From: Tribonema minus
Lineage: Eukaryota; Sar; Xanthophyceae; Tribonematales; Tribonemataceae
DNA: 64,000 nucleotides
NCBI GenBank assembly: GCA_017506865.1
Contig: JAFCMP010000024.1
Location: forward strand, 124,001-188,000
Reading direction: 5' to 3'
Shown: in pieces, positions 20,969 to 30,725 of the stretch
Layout of the letters: each line of letters starts with the position of its first letter
How positions within the stretch are numbered: position 1 is the first letter of the stretch
The notes under the pieces: model-generated
What the model was told of the DNA's origin: nothing
Seen by the model: the letters and a program-made list of their open reading frames with translations, nothing else
Database searches by the model: none
Position numbers and translations under genes: made by a program

Positions 20969-23900
20969 ATGAAGACCGCTTTCGCTGCTTCTGCTCTGGC
21001 CGCCATCGGCAGCGCGGCTGCTTTCGTCGCCCCCAGCTCCTTCGCTGGCACCGCTCTGAAGGTAAGCAAAGCACAGCGCGCAGCCACATCGCACTGTGTA
21101 TTTGTAGGCAAGAGACCAACAGTATTGCAGCAGCGCAAGGATCATGGTATATGTGCGAGCACTCTCACTCGTTCTCTTGGCTCTTCCTGCTGAGGTCTGC
21201 TTCCACAGCAGAGGGCTTCGCTCAACTTCTGTAGTCGTTGAACTACTGTAGAGGGTGAGCGTGTTCTGGTAGGATGGGCTGCTGGCTTCAATTGTTCTAT
21301 ATTTGTGCACTTTTTTTCTGATACAAGAGCAGCATAAGCAACGAGCAGCAGTGTCTAGTTTTTGTCTTGTAGCACAGCAGTTGTTTCATGAAGCCTGGCC
21401 TGCCCTCTCTGATCGTGCCCGATTCACAGCACTTGCGGGCGTGCTTCTTCGCTGAGTTGCACTATGCTCCACCTGCATACTCCCATAACATCAAACAGCT
21501 GCAAATTCACTTGCATTTAAGACGCCTTTGACACATGCATGCTGACTCAACATCCATGTTGATACGGTTGACCCCTCAATCATGATGCATCATGCAGGCT
21601 GCCCCCGTCGCCACCGGCCCGCTGCGCATGGCTGTGGAGGACCTGATCGGCGCTGACACGGAGACCGGCGGCATCTGGGTGAGCACTGACACACCCAGCA
21701 AACATGCACATTTGCAATCGCTACACATAGTTGAGTATTCCTTGATGCAACATCAGTGCCCAACTCTACCCTCGGTCCACTGCCATACCTGAGCACCGTG
21801 ACTTCGTGTGACAGCCCTGCGGCCCGGGGTCATTTGGATACGGTTGGTGTGCAACACTTACAGTGTGGCTGCTTCAGCTCCTGCATGAATCAAATGATCT
21901 AGCTTGCTGCTTCATTAAGTTTTTTGTTTTCTCAGCACGCCCTTGCTGATGAAAGCATTGATAGTCTGATGTCAATTCAGCGTTCAATCAAAAGACCACA
22001 TCGTGCTCCCAGTCCATACCAGGCGCACGAGGTTATGCAAGCAGTGTGCGTGTTAACGTGTATCTCTGCTTGTCTACATGGCACCGTTGCCACTGCATGC
22101 AGCATCATCACCACCCTTATCCGGTTTCAGTCAACTCAACAGCTTGCAGTAACATTTGATCCTTGCACACTTGCCCATGCAGGACCCCCTGGGCTTTGCC
22201 AAGGACGAGAAGTCCCTCTACAAGTACCGCGAGGTGAGCTACAGCGCTCAACTTTAAGTGACTTGTTCCAGCTGCAAGATCAGCCTTTGCGGATGGCAGC
22301 CCTCTTCCGTTTGAAATTGACACGCCTCACCGTGTGCATGTTCTGCAGAGAAGTTTCTCGACAAATGTGGGCTCAAGATGCAGCTACACGTTTAGTGCGC
22401 GCTTGAAGCCAAGTCTCTTGGAACCTGGATGCAAATTGCATGGAGTTGGCATCTGGCGCTCAATGTGTGCTGTGTGCCTGCTGCGGCTGCTGCTGCTGCC
22501 CAATTCTGGTGCGCAACCTGCTACACACCCAGCCGCATCCTTGTCACTGATGCACCTCAGGTGCATTATTGGGTGCAGCAAAGCTTAGATTACATCACCT
22601 GAGTAACACTTGACCTGACTTTGTACTTGATGCCAGTGTCTTCATGTAGTGGCTATGCAAGCGTGATCCCATGAATTAGCTCCATGCTTAATTCGTGAGT
22701 TCATTCATGATCCTGCAGGCGGAGCTGAAGCACGGCCGCGTTGCCCAGCTGGCCATCCTGGGAGTGCTAGCGCAGACCTTCTTCCACCTACCCGACCCTG
22801 TCTTTGCTGGAGGTGCCAGGTGCGTGCATACGAAAAAACAGTGCGAAGCACCGTATTTGAACTGCAATGCATGCTTTGCCCCAACAGTGTTGATCGCGAC
22901 GATGCGCACTTAGCGCGCGCATGCAGTTGCAGGAGATCTTTTGTGTTGTATGCGGTGTCGTGTGTGCGTTGTCGACTGATTGCGAGTTGCCCAGCTTTTC
23001 ACTGTCACGTACGGTAGGTATGTACGACGTTACCCTCCTGCCAGAACGCCCTGGGCATGCACTGAACTGGTAGCTTGGACGGTGTGCCGTCATTCGAGAG
23101 CGCTTGACCAGACCAGCTAGCACGGCCAATGCTGCCATCTGATGATGACACGTCTCTCACGGTTGCCATTGTCCACCGTAGTGACCAGTTGGAATCTACC
23201 AGAATACCTACTGTAGTATGACCATCATTATCATATGTGGCATGAGGATGATATATCTTTGCCACTTGCAGGCCCGTTGGCATTCAACAGAGTAGCCACT
23301 GTAGCATGACCATCGTTGTCATGTGTGACTTGACAACGACACTCGTCGTTTACAGGCCCGTTGGCATCCAGCCAGCAGGTATTGGCCATTGGTTATTATA
23401 TGTGACATGATTATCACATGTCTCTGCTACTTGATCGTTTGCAGGCCCCAGGAGGCCCTGGCCTCACTGATCAAGGAGCGCCCCGAGGCCATCGCCCAGA
23501 TTTTCTTGGCCGTTGGTGTGGTGGAGCTCTTCCTGCTCAAGCAGGTATTTAATTCCACCAGTTTTGAATAGAAGTACCTGACAACTCGGGGCAGTGTTTA
23601 GCGTTGAAATTTGCAGTGCAATTTGCATGTGTACGAGATGATGAATGTAGGTTGCTGTGTACTCCTCATGTGGAGTTGCACCTAGACTAGTGAGGTAACA
23701 GGCTCGAGGTGGTCGCATGTATGTACGTGCATCTCTGCATCGGCTGTACTGTGCAGCGTACATTGTGGCAGTGCAACTCAACCCTGCATCATCAAATGAG
23801 GTCGAAGTAAGGAGCCCTACTAGGGCAGGATTGGGGTTAGGGCTAGCATCTAAGCCCTCAAAACCCACTTTTCCATGACTGCACATCAGCTGCACAAGGC

Positions 23901-24713
23901 CTGCTTAGCGCTTCTGCCTCTGCACCCTTCCATGCCTGCATGTTCATGTATGCATACCAGCCTCCGCATTGCAACGACTCTCACGGTGCACCACTACGCG
24001 CACACTGAGCCCATCTCTCAACGTTTGCCTTGGCTTTCCCCTAACCCTAATCTTATTCCTAACCCTAACCCTAACTACAGGACCCCGAGAAGGCCCCTGG
24101 GGACCTCGGCTTCGGCATCTACCCCGACACCCAGGAGGAGCTCGAGGAACTTCAGCTCAAGGAGTTGAAGAACGGCCGCCTTGCGCAGGTCGCCATTGTC
24201 GGCGCCTTTGTGCAGGAGAAGCTTACCGGCCAGGGCCCCATCGAGCAGCTCCTCGCTGGCCACGTGAGTACACCCATGCATTTTGGTGAACTTGTGGTGG
24301 ACATGTGGTGTTCTCATGGGCTTTGCTTTTATCGTGGAGTGCTCATGTAGGACTTCTTTTTGTTACTGCGTAAGCTTTACAGCATTGATATGTGCACATA
24401 TGATGTATGAAGTGCTCTTGAGGAGAACTTGATCTTGTCAACATATGATGGCGCAGCAGTGTTGATGTCATAGCGATCATGCTGAGTGCGCAGAAGTTGT
24501 TATCTGCGGACAAGACATCTGAAGCGGTGCATCCCGGACCACAGTGATGTGTTTCATTCTTACAACACAACTTGACAATTCACATCTTTCAAGTATGCAT
24601 CTCGCATGTGTTTTACATGTAGAGGTAACCTCTGCTGACATCTGCCCCAATGTGCTTGACCGCTTTCTTTGCCGCAGACCTCCCCCTTTGGCGACGGCCA
24701 GGGCGCCTTTTAA
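20969..24713 (+). CDS. Fucoxanthin chlorophyll a/c-binding light-harvesting protein
   Basis: Seven exons join in phase to 214 aa: 20969-21061, 21598-21678, 22183-22233, 22719-22819, 23445-23544, 24081-24263, 24678-24713 (TAA); all introns are GT-AG. The protein starts with a signal peptide and AFVAPSS transit cleavage motif (MKTAFAASALAAIGSAAAFV). The mature start is near residues 31-41. Helix 1 carries the chlorophyll-binding ELKHGRVAQLAILG (about 75-97), helix 2 is AIAQIFLAVGVVELFLL (about 124-140), and helix 3 is ELKNGRLAQVAIVGAFVQE (about 169-190) with GPIEQL after it. The two E..(H/N).R helices are the pseudo-symmetric LHC pair. Length is normal for FCPs (about 200-215 aa). It harvests light in the thylakoid membrane for photosystem I or II. 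Introns 4 and 5 carry repeats noted separately. Confidence 0.95.
23184..23390 (+). repeat. About 88-bp tandem repeat in FCP intron 4 ending at the exon 5 acceptor
   Basis: Units with (C)AGGCCCGTTGGCAT, ACTGTAGCATGACCATC and TATGTG(G/A)CATGA recur at about 23184, 23271 and 23356, and the true exon 5 begins at 23445 (gcag|GCCCCAGG). Two copies keep a plausible cag|GCCC acceptor. Using them would add PVGIQ-type sequence and end out of phase, so the model skips them. Confidence 0.8.
24045..24080 (+). repeat. Telomere-like CCCTAA tract forming the exon 6 acceptor region
   Basis: CCCTAACCCTAACCCTAACT directly precedes ACAG|GACCCC (exon 6 starts at 24081). It supplies a pyrimidine-rich tract and several CTAAC words, the usual branch-point core, so the telomeric repeat probably works as splice signal here. 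Confidence 0.7.
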
Positions 24714-26345
24714 GTGGCTCTGATGCTCAACTTCGAGCGTCAGTCGCCGCTGTGAATAGTGCACAGGCGCATGGGGCCCTGCAGTGGCCCCTGCGCACCA
24801 CCTTAAACGAGTGCCACGGCTCATCTGGTGGCAGTCAAATATAGTGATTTTTGAGAAGTGAAGTGAAATCAAGCCGGGTATGTTGTGAGCTTGAAACCGG
24901 TTGTGGATATTGGAGTAAATATTAACGCCTTTCGGTCGCATCCAGACCGCATGAACTTTTGTTTGCTTCCTCTTGTGTGAGCGCGGCGCACTATTACAGC
25001 GTGGTTTTTGACTTCTCTCTGAAATGTTGCACCTGACTAACCCATGTACATGCAGCACCTGTGCGCGCCTGCATTTCAGGCACGTTAGGCCTGGGTAGTT
25101 GTGTCGAGCAGGTTGATGAATTGACCCACAACAACAATTTGACTATTATCTAATGTATTGTATGTTGTGTGTGATGTTAGCGACGGTACATTCTTGATGA
25201 TATGAGCTTATGCACTCAAAACATGAATGTCATTTCAGCTATAAATCTTGTGTCAAAAGTGTTCCGGGTACTGGTGCGCTTGAGGGGCAGTGCACAACGA
25301 AAAAGAGATGTGTGTGCACACTTAAATTGTCAACTTAAGTCAACCAGTTTTGTAAACATGTGTCAGATTTAGATGTTGTTGATAATAAAGAAGCACAACA
25401 AAAAAAGTTGTGTGTGCATGCTTATAAATACTGTCGATTCAAGTCAACCTTTTTTGAAAACATGCCAGATTTGGATGTTGGCTGGTCAGATGTGGATGTT
25501 GGCTTGTCGTGTATGCATTGTGCAGTCACAAGAGGTTTGCAACTCTTGCCAGTCTCACATGAACCTCCTGGTCAAGTTTGGTGAGGTGTCTTGGCGTCAA
25601 GGTGGAACAGTCATCGAGCAAACTTGCACAATCCTCACATACATCACAGCGAATGTAATACGTATGCCAGATATGCACCAGAAAGTAGAGGCAGGTGCAG
25701 GAGACTTTTCAAGGGCTTCCGGAAGAGCTGACAAGTAAAGTCATTGCCGCATTGACGCGATGACGATGCAGTATACAAAGCATGCGGCGCAACACATCCG
25801 CACTCCCGCAACACATCCGCACTCCCACAAGCGAAATGTGGTGACGGCAGTGCTCAGCTGCTGCAGCAGACATTTGCACATGGATTCAACGCTGCCGCTC
25901 TGAGAGACTCCTCACCTGTTTGATTTTGTTGACCACGGGTTACGGGAAGCTAGCCGTGTAGCACAGGCATCTGCCGCGCTGAGAGACTCCTCACCTGTTT
26001 GATTTTGTTTACCACGCGTTACGGCAAGCTAGCCGTGTAGCACAGGCATCGCATGCAGAGCCAACAACGCAGATTCCGTTCAACAGCAACAGGACAGCAG
26101 CGCTCAGCTCCTGGCCAATGGGTGAACCACTGCGGCCAGGTTCAGCCAGCCATTTAACATGCAAAGGCGCAAGACAGTAGGAAATTCACATGATGATCAA
26201 AGGCACTCAACAGTCAGAATTTCACATGATGATCAAAGGCACTCAAAAGAGCACGCCCATGGGCCTCAAATGAGCTTGTCGAATGCATTTGCAAATGGTG
26301 GCCAACGGCAACTTAAAGCTGCACACGCGCCCCTGAACACGCGCA
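24714..26345. other. Intergenic, AT-richer region with two short tandem duplications
   Basis: No gene was recognised. The open frames (for example 25373-25738) have no motif or convincing composition. A duplicated unit of about 80 bp (GAGAGACTCCTCACCTGTTT ... GCTAGCCGTGTAGCACAGGC) lies at about 25892-26050, and a 39-bp unit (TTCACATGATGATCAAAGGC) occurs twice at about 26183-26248. Confidence 0.6.
25892..26050. repeat. Tandem duplication of about 80 bp
   Basis: Two copies differing at only a few positions, sharing CTGAGAGACTCCTCACCTGT, GATTTTGTT(G/T)ACCACG and GTGTAGCACAGGCATC. The low divergence suggests a recent event. Confidence 0.85.
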
Positions 26346-28040
26346 TCACGGGTACCGCGCCTTGCGGTGAACGCGGCACGTGCAGCCCCGCGCTTCCGCC
26401 CACGCCAAGAGCGCCATGTTGCGCGCCTCCGCGGCTATGTGGCATATGCGCTCCTCCCACTCGCAGCCGTTTGCGAGGGCCCACTCGAGAACATGAATGT
26501 GACCGTCGCGCGCCGCCGCCACGCACACGCCGCTGCCCCGGAAGGCCCCGTGAGCCTGCAGCCACCGCAGCGTTTGCACGCGGCCGTGGGCGGCTGCGGC
26601 GCACGCGGGGCTGGTAAGAAACGAGGCTGAGAATCCTTGTGCGCAGAGCATTGGTGCTTGCGACTCCGCTGGGTCTTCGAGGATTCCTGCGGCGAGCATG
26701 TACGCCAGCACCTCCAGGCGGTCGTTTTCGGCTGCCATCTGCGCGATCAGCCCCGCTCTCCTGCCGAGGACGCCGATTGTGCGCGCCCACTTGATGGGGC
26801 CTACGCGCCCTGCTGCGGCAGCGTAGACCAGCAGGGGTAAGACGTCCCCTTGCCTGCTGTGGAGCCACCGGGCAGTGGCCGCCTGCGCCGATTCACGTGC
26901 GGCGAGGGAGATCCTTGCGTAGTCCGCAGGCGCGCCGTTGGCTACTGCCCAGTTGAGCATGTCGACGTCGCCCCTCCGCGCGGCGATTTCGCAGACCTTC
27001 TGCTGCCACGCGCAGCCGCTGTGGATGGCCCACCGCAGAACAGCAAGGTGCCCCCCCTTCGCCGCCAGCTCTGATATCTCTTCCGCCTCCCATGGGCACC
27101 CCTGCTGCCGGGCGTAGCGGAGCACGTCTAAATGGCCGCCGCGCGCAGCCGCAGAGCAGGTCTGCGCATCCCAGGGGCAACCGTTATCGTGCACGTACTG
27201 CAGCACGCGCAAGTGTCCTCCCTCGGCTGCTGCCGCGCAGGACCATGTGTTCCAGTCGCAGCCTACGGAGCGCAGCCACTGAAGCACCTCCAGGTGACCG
27301 CCTGAGGCAGCAGTATCAGTAATGGACGACATACGCACAAGGTAGCCAGCGACAACAGTGTCGAGCCACTGCAAGATCTGCAGCTGACCTGACCACGCTG
27401 CCGCCTGTAAGGTCTCCCACAAGTTAGGACTCTGGGCGTGCAGCCACTGCACTGTCTCTAAATGCCCGCCTTCTGCCGCGACTGCGCACGCATTGAGGTC
27501 TAGCTCGAGACCGGCACCTGCAGCCCACTGCAGCATGGCGAGATCTCCCCTCCTGGCCGCTTCCACCGCCGCATCGCTGCTCCAAGGGCAAAGGTTCTGG
27601 TGAGCCCACCGGAGCATGGCGATGTCTCCCCTCCTTGCGGCCTCCGTGCAAACGCGATTGTCCCACTCGCAGTCGCCGTCGCGTAACCATTGCAGCAATG
27701 GCAACTGCCCACTGCGAGCGGCGCTGGCGCATAAGTCGGCGCTCTTGGGGCAACCTCCGCCGCCCGCATCGACAGCCCATTGGAACAAGGAGAAGTTGTC
27801 GACCACGTGCTCTACCGCAGTCATCATGTTGAGCTCCACGTACAGCCAGTAGGCGTGCTGCCAGCGCTTGCAGCAAGACAGGAATATGTAGTGGCCTGGC
27901 CCGACCAAGCTGAATACGTGCTGCAGGCAGACCTCATTGAGGTCGCTGACGGTGATCACGGGTATGTTTTCGGCGGCAACCTCGCTGCGAGGCTGCTTCG
28001 CCGTCCTGGCGGTCTCTGCACGCTCACGCTCACGCTCCAT
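26346..28040 (-). CDS. F-box-like / ankyrin-repeat protein, left-arm copy (intact)
   Basis: Intronless ORF, 564 aa. After a charged N-terminus with a basic KQPRSE patch, residues about 30-60 (ITVSDLNEVCLQHVFSLVGP then SCCKRWQHAYW) resemble an F-box. From about residue 85 to the end run degenerate ankyrin-type units of the 'C.W....C..AA..GHLEVLQWL' class. Examples are CEWDNRVCTEAARRGDIAML, CPWDAQTCSAAARGGHLDVL and CEWEERICHIAAEARNMALL, about 14-15 units in all. Such proteins are numerous in stramenopiles, haptophytes and giant viruses; F-box/ankyrin proteins usually recruit targets to SCF ubiquitin ligases. The target is unknown. It is divergent from the sigma gene at 28814. No frame breaks are seen, unlike the right-arm copy. 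Confidence 0.85.
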   Translation of the reverse strand: MERERERAETARTAKQPRSEVAAENIPVITVSDLNEVCLQHVFSLVGPGHYIFLSCCKRWQHAYWLYVELNMMTAVEHVVDNFSLFQWAVDAGGGGCPKSADLCASAARSGQLPLLQWLRDGDCEWDNRVCTEAARRGDIAMLRWAHQNLCPWSSDAAVEAARRGDLAMLQWAAGAGLELDLNACAVAAEGGHLETVQWLHAQSPNLWETLQAAAWSGQLQILQWLDTVVAGYLVRMSSITDTAASGGHLEVLQWLRSVGCDWNTWSCAAAAEGGHLRVLQYVHDNGCPWDAQTCSAAARGGHLDVLRYARQQGCPWEAEEISELAAKGGHLAVLRWAIHSGCAWQQKVCEIAARRGDVDMLNWAVANGAPADYARISLAARESAQAATARWLHSRQGDVLPLLVYAAAAGRVGPIKWARTIGVLGRRAGLIAQMAAENDRLEVLAYMLAAGILEDPAESQAPMLCAQGFSASFLTSPACAAAAHGRVQTLRWLQAHGAFRGSGVCVAAARDGHIHVLEWALANGCEWEERICHIAAEARNMALLAWAEARGCTCRVHRKARYP

Positions 28041-28813
28041 CTATAGATATCTAGCTTTTCTCTCTCTCTCAGTTCAATCTTCAAGTTTTCTCCACTTGAA
28101 GTGCAGGATGAAGTTGTATATTATGTCCTGGACCGCATGGGGGTTGAGCACACGATAATCGGGCGATAACTAAATCTACGGAGGGGCCGGCGGTTCGGCG
28201 CTGGCCGGCGAGGGCCGCGGCACTTGCAACAGTGCGATGCGGCGGTAAGCACTGACGTCGCCATCAGGGGCAATGACTGCGTTCCAGTTGTCGATCACGA
28301 CACGTGTGAGCGCGCGCTGTAGCGCGAGGGAGGCGCGGCGGCGCCAGAAGGCAACGCGCTGCGCGAGATTGTAGCTGCCCTGCGAGCTCTGCTCGGCGAG
28401 TGCGTGTAGCAGCGCTTGGGTGTCGCGTGACATAGCGCCGAAGTGGTCAAAGGCTGCAGTTGAAGTGTGCAGGAGAACTCTGGTTGAGGTGATGGTATCT
28501 GACCCGTTTCAGCGCAGCGTTCCCTAGCATCCCTCGCCCCCTACCCCCGGATGTGTCAGGGAGGGTATTTGCTTTGAACAGAGTTGATTGACACGCCGGG
28601 ACTGTGAGACATGACCCTACTGTCGAGTAAGCTGCCGCATCCGAGGTGAATCAATCCAGCTGCCCGACGTCAGACAGCACATCGGTGCCACAACAAAAGC
28701 TTAGCCCTCGCACGGCGCCTCTCTGCAGCAACACCTTGCGCTGGTCACCACCGCAACTTGTCCTCCTCGGCCTAGCGCTCGACACAGAAACACGCGTAGT
28801 CTGGTGTGCAACC
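28041..28813. promoter_or_regulatory. Shared 5' region of the left-arm ankyrin and sigma genes
   Basis: About 770 bp lie between divergent starts. It contains a conserved block (about 28478-28590: ATCTGACCCG, CCCTCGCCCCCTACC, CAGGGAGGGTATTTGCT) found inverted in the right arm (38040-38160) and again, more diverged, at 63275-63420. About 350 bp (about 28115-28462) are absent from the right arm; see the small ORF entry. Confidence 0.5.
28176..28433 (-). CDS. Small ORF present only in the left arm (85 aa, uncertain)
   Basis: The ORF begins MSRDTQALLHALAEQSSQGS. It is Ala/Arg-rich and probably helical in its first 60 residues, and ends in a Pro/Ala tail. I do not recognise it. It lies inside a segment (about 28115-28462) that is missing from the right arm, where CACACTTCAACT runs straight into TTCATCCTGCACTTCAAG. 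The ACTTCAACT word at both edges allows either loss by microhomology or insertion. It may be a real small gene, an element remnant, or the interior of an upstream intron of the ankyrin gene. Confidence 0.35.
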   Translation of the reverse strand: MSRDTQALLHALAEQSSQGSYNLAQRVAFWRRRASLALQRALTRVVIDNWNAVIAPDGDVSAYRRIALLQVPRPSPASAEPPAPP

Positions 28814-28911
28814 ATGCCGAGACGAGGCGTGCTGGTGGTTGTGGCGACGCTGCTGGTCGATGCCCGCGCCTTCACCACAGTATCTCCTCTCTGCCGCAGG
28901 CAGTTTGCGTT

Positions 28912-28980
<69 letters not shown>

Positions 28981-30725
28981 CAGGAGCCTGTGCTCCACCG
29001 TGTACAATTCCCACAAAAAGATGAGGTATCAGCAGCAAGGCCTCAGGCAGGCGAGGGCGGCGTCAATGAGAAATAGGAAGATCGCAGCTCGGGACGCGCA
29101 TGATGCGTCAGCATTCATCAACGGGGGGTCTGTCTCGCCAGTTGGCGCTGGTGCCCTTAGCTGGTACCTTTCACGGATGAGCGCTGTGAGTATTTGTGTG
29201 GGCGAGACAACGACATTGCGTGAAGGCGCAGTAGCGATGAGCAGCAATGACAAACAGTACCGCGCAGCGAAACGCCTTGCTTCGTTGTGTTTTGCTGCGC
29301 TATAGCCACGCTTAACATATTATACGGCGCCTGCGACACACCTCTTGTGTCAGCTGACGCATACCCACGCTGCACCTCACATGCACACCGCACGCACTTG
29401 TCCGCAGATCGACTTGCTGAAGCCAGAGGAGGAGGTTACGCCGGCAAGACATATCCAGCTGGGGTTGGAGTTGGAAGCAGCGAAAGAGGAGCTGGCGGTG
29501 CAGTTGCAGCGACAGCCCAGCTGCGCCGAGTGGGCCGCCCATATGAGGATCGATGAGGATACCCTGAAGCTCAACATGATACACTCGGCTGACGCCAAGA
29601 CAACCATGGTTACCGCCAACTTGAGGCTTGCCATGTCCATTGCCAAGCGCTACAAGCGTCGGGTTCTGGCTCTGTCGGACCTTGTCCAGGAGGGGTCGTT
29701 CGGGCTGATGAAGGCTGCGGAGAGGTTTGACCCTAACAAGGGTTTCAAGTTCTCCACGTACGCCACATGGTGGATCAAGCAGTCCATCACGCGCGCCATC
29801 GCTAACTAGGGGCGCACCATCCGGCTGCCTGTGAACGTGCACGACTTGCTATACAGCATCAAGCGCGCGACCAGGGAACTTTTTCTGGAGGTTGGGCGCC
29901 TACCAACATATGAGGAGCTAAGCTTTCGATTACAGGTGGGCAAAGCGGCAGCTGCGAGTGGGCGGCCTGCGTTTCAGCCCCTTGTGGTCTTCCTTCAAGT
30001 TGACCTGGTGCCTCATGACGTCGCTGCTCTTCAATACATTGAATGTCCTGCACATCTCGTTCCACATCGATAGCAGTAGCCGGCGGTTCTCCGCGATGCG
30101 CCTCGCATTGTGACACGCAGTGCTCCCCATCAGTATCGATTGTGCAGGTGCTCAAGAGCCTTGTCATAGTGTGCCTCCAAGCGGATCTCAGCCCCACCAC
30201 AGAAATACCCTGTATGTGTGCACAACTCGGCATCTGACAACCTGACAAGTTGGCACCCGACCCCCCCCTCCCCCCCTTGCCCTACCCCTCCACCCACACC
30301 CTCAGGTCCTGACTCAGAAAATCAAGTTCTGTCGCAAGGCAGCACGCCCCGTGCTGTCCATGGAGCATTTACTCAACAACGCGCGCAAGGGGCCAGCGGC
30401 ATCGCTCGGCAGCACGCCGGGCACGATGCTGGAGGACTCATTGCGTGACTCTGAGTCGGAGGACCGCTTGCAGCAGTCCATGCTCAAGGAGAGCATAATG
30501 CAGCTGCTCGGCACGCTCCGCCCGCGTGAGCAGGAGCTCGTGCGCCTGCGGTTTGGCCTCGACGACGGGCGCGCGCGCACACTCGCGGACATCGGCAGGG
30601 TCTTCGGCGTCAAGCGCGAGCGCGCGCGCCAGATTGAGGACCGCGCGCTCCAGAAGCTGCGCCAGCTGTACCGCAACTACGAGCTGCGCGCGTGCCCATG
30701 TGAGGGCGACTCGGAGGCCCTCTGA
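28814..30725 (+). pseudogene. Plastid sigma-70 factor, left-arm copy, nonsense mutation in region 2.4
   Basis: Exons 28814-29185, 29408-29935 and 30306-30725 join in phase (439 codons if the internal stop is read through). The start MPRRGVLVVVATLLVDARAF is a signal/transit leader; a poly-Gln run of about 23 follows at 28913-28981. Exon 2 holds region 1.2 (LLKPEEEV), 2.1-2.4 ([58 protein letters not shown]) and the start of 3. Exon 3 holds region 4 (LRPREQELVRLRFGLDDGRA, GVKRERARQIEDRALQKLRQ). An in-frame TAG at 29807-29809 stands where the right arm has CAG (the usual Q in N-Q-x-R-T-I-R). Two codons (PG) are also missing after KRR. Sigma factors direct plastid-encoded RNA polymerase to promoters. 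Either a pseudogene or expressed only by readthrough. Confidence 0.82.

Noticed and set aside
23356-23378. Extra 23-nt FCP exon coding PVGIQPA
   Set aside because: It has acceptor and donor, but would end in the wrong phase for exon 5; it is better explained as one unit of the 88-bp tandem repeat.
28646-29305. 219-aa ORF with poly-Gln starting upstream of the sigma start
   Set aside because: Contains the sigma exon 1, but the N-terminal 56 residues lack a leader and the last part reads into intron 1; the ATG at 28814 gives a proper signal peptide shared by both arms.
29807-29809. TAG as a reassigned glutamine codon
   Set aside because: The one-helix protein gene and the coiled-coil gene end naturally at TAG, so reassignment is unlikely; a nonsense mutation is simpler.
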